From Pyrocephalus nanus (taxonomy: Eukaryota; Chordata; Aves; Passeriformes; Tyrannidae): DNA of 64,000 nucleotides. Numbering within the stretch: the stretch's first letter is position 1; each line of letters begins with the position of its first letter. The notes below the pieces were generated by a model. The model searched no databases. It was given only the letters and a program-made list of their open reading frames with translations, and was not told the origin of the DNA. Below, piece after piece: positions 62,461 through 64,000 of this stretch. The translations under genes and the position numbers were made by a program. The DNA lies in the NCBI GenBank assembly GCA_038380795.1, contig CM076261.1:38279866-38343865 (forward strand). The letters run 5' to 3'.

Positions 62461-63517
62461 GTGCCTGGCAAGGTTATGGAGCAGATCATCCTGAGTGCAA
62501 TCACACAGCACCTACAGGATGGACAAGGGATCAGACCCAGCCAGCACGGCGTTAGGAAGGACAGGTCCTGTTTGACCAACCTGATCTCCTTTTATGATCA
62601 GGTGACCCACCTGGTAGATGAGGGAAAGGCTGTGGATGTGGACTATCTGGACTTTAGCAAAGCCCTTGACACTGTCTCCCACAGCATACTGCTGGAAAAG
62701 CTGACAGCCTATGGCTTGGACAGGGGCACTCTCTGCTGGGTTAGGAACTGGCTGGAGGGCTGGGCCCAGAGAGTGCTGGTGAACGGGGCTGCATCCAGCT
62801 GGCAGCCGGTCACCAGTGGTGTCCCCAGGGATCAGTGCTGGGCCCAGGCCTGTTTAACATCTTTATCAGTGATTTAGATGAGAGGATTGAGTCCACCACC
62901 AGCAAATTTGCAGATGACACCAAGCTGGGGGGGAGTGTCGATCAGCTGGAAGGCAGGAGGGCTCTGCAGAGGGACTTAAACAGGTTGGAGAGTTGGGTTG
63001 ATTCCAAAGGGATGAGGTGCAACAAGGCCAAGTGCCAGGTCCTGCACTTTGGCCACAACAACCCCTGCAGCGCTACAGGCTGGGCACAGAGGGGCTGGAG
63101 AGCAGCCAGACAGAAAGGGATCTGGGAGTTTGGACTGACAGGAAGCTGAACATGAGCCAGCAGTGTGCACAGGTGGCCAAGAAGGCCAATGGCATCCTGG
63201 CCTGGATCAGGAACAGTGTGGCCAGCAGGACCAGGAAAGTGATCCTTCCCCTGTACTCAGCACTGGTGAGGCCACACCTGGAGTACTGTGTCCAGTTCTG
63301 GGCCCCTCAGTTCAGGAAGGATATTGAGGGGCTGGAGCAAGTCCAGAGAAGAGCAACTGGGCTGGGGAAGGGACTTGAGCACAAGTCCTGTGAGGAGAGG
63401 CTGAGGGAGCTGGGGTTGTTTAGTCTGGAGAAAAGAAGGCTCAGGGGAGACCTCATCACTCTCTACAACTACCTGAGAGGAGGTTGTAGCCAGGTGGGGG
63501 TCGATCTCCTCTCCTAG
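62461..63517 (+). pseudogene. CR1 ORF2 reverse-transcriptase remnant
   Basis: Reverse-transcriptase remnant in three frames. Frame 62461-62877: GKVMEQIILSAITQHL, then QGIRPSQHG, then YLDFSKALDTVSHSILL (motif A, whose aspartates bind the metal). A 1-bp deletion at about 62823-62826 destroys the GVPQGS-type motif. Frame 62835-63149: [11 protein letters not shown], then [12 protein letters not shown] with the catalytic FADD at 62907-62918. A second 1-bp loss near 63065 shifts to frame 63017-63517: [69 protein letters not shown]. That frame ends at TAG 63515-63517, inside the conserved C-terminal part. The start codons of these frames are incidental. Confidence 0.93.
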
Positions 63518-63797
63518 ACAGAGAGGAGACAGTAAGACAAGAGGCCACGGTCTGAAGCTCTGCCAGAGGAGGTTTAGGTTAGATATGAGGAAGAAATTCT
63601 TTACAGAGAGGGTAATCAGGCATGGGAATGGGCTGCTCAGGGAGGTGGTGGATTCTCCATCCCTGGAGGTTTTTAAGAAGAGACTGGATGTGGCACTTGC
63701 TACCATAGCCTAGTAACTGTGATGGTAGTGGATCAAGGGTTGGACTTGATGATCTCAGAGGTCCTTCCTAACCAGTCTGATTCTATGATTCTATGAA

Positions 63798-64000
63798 AAT
63801 TAGTATATTCCTTTCCCTATGACTCCTCTAAGTGTATGTAACTAATTAGTAACTTATCTAGTAAATTAAAGTGAATCCTTATAGACTGTAGAAAATGCAG
63901 GAAAGAAGGAAAAAAATAACACTGGGGTTGCTTCCAGGCATAATCTCTGGGTTTAGCAAATAAGTGCTGCTTTTTATTCAGAATATGTTTTGTCATCACT
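63798..64000. other. Short unique AT-rich end of window
   Basis: About 200 bp after the CR1 tail; no feature seen. The 60-codon - strand frame at 63817-63999 is random-looking and runs to the window edge. Confidence 0.6.

Larger units (their letters stand above)
61155..63797 (+). mobile_element. Long CR1 LINE copy with internal deletion
   Basis: The most complete CR1 in the window, about 2.64 kb and sense on the + strand. It begins just upstream of ORF2 (GGGCTTTAAACTAGG leader), so it is 5'-truncated. In order it holds an endonuclease remnant (61272 to about 61900), a linker region, an internal deletion at about 62430, the reverse-transcriptase palm and thumb (62440-63517), the C-terminal region, the 3' untranslated region (GGACTTGATGATCTCAGAGG) and tail units (GATTCTATG) ending at about 63797. 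ORF2 is broken by several frameshifts and stops, so it cannot act on its own. Relatively clear sequence suggests that it is younger than the other copies. The leader holds a perfect 19-bp palindrome at 61231-61249. Confidence 0.96.

Noticed and set aside
61266..63706. - strand frames opposite the long CR1 (61266-61580, 63257-63706 and others)
   Set aside because: They are antisense shadows of CR1 coding sequence.
1..64000. tRNA, rRNA, snRNA or known microRNA genes
   Set aside because: I looked for characteristic box sequences and familiar mature sequences by eye and recognised none. A covariance-model search would be needed to exclude them.

Overview
The window looks like non-coding DNA from a bird genome, either a gene desert or a very large intron. 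The evidence is eight CR1-type LINE fragments with typical CR1 3' ends (short ATTCTATG-like tails) and one antisense solo LTR that resembles an avian ERVL LTR. The rest is AT-rich, CpG-poor sequence with homopolymer and short tandem repeats. The CR1 and LTR types would suit a passerine or other neoavian bird, but I cannot name the species or the chromosome. I recognise no host protein-coding exon, tRNA, rRNA, known microRNA or CRISPR array.

Layout. 1-5667 is unique AT-rich DNA. 5668-6338 is a decayed CR1 3' fragment. 6339-12652 is mostly unique; it holds a T/G-rich tract, a CCAA repeat and two segments of raised GC (about 8400-9400 and 10950-11440). 12653-12923 is a compact 271-bp element with 86-bp terminal inverted repeats (one mismatch) and a 6-bp target-site duplication. 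12930-22068 is unique apart from a GC-raised block at 20200-21740. Two CR1 tails lie at 22069-22140 and 23876-24044, the second running into an AT-rich tract. 24290-32649 is unique. 32650-32853 is a CR1 copy with an internal deletion. 32854-39344 is unique. 39345-39895 is the antisense LTR. 40500-40640 may be another retroviral scrap. 43470-45880 holds three CR1 3' ends in a row. 45881-61154 is unique with a few weak candidate elements. 61155-63797 is the longest CR1, with both endonuclease and reverse-transcriptase remnants.

No genes work together here. The only recognisable protein-coding sequence is broken CR1 endonuclease/reverse transcriptase. All eight CR1 pieces lie on the + strand. 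The inverted-repeat element at 12.65 kb is the most unusual object: long, nearly identical arms with TG...CA ends and a 6-bp duplication do not fit neatly into the common avian repeat classes that I know.
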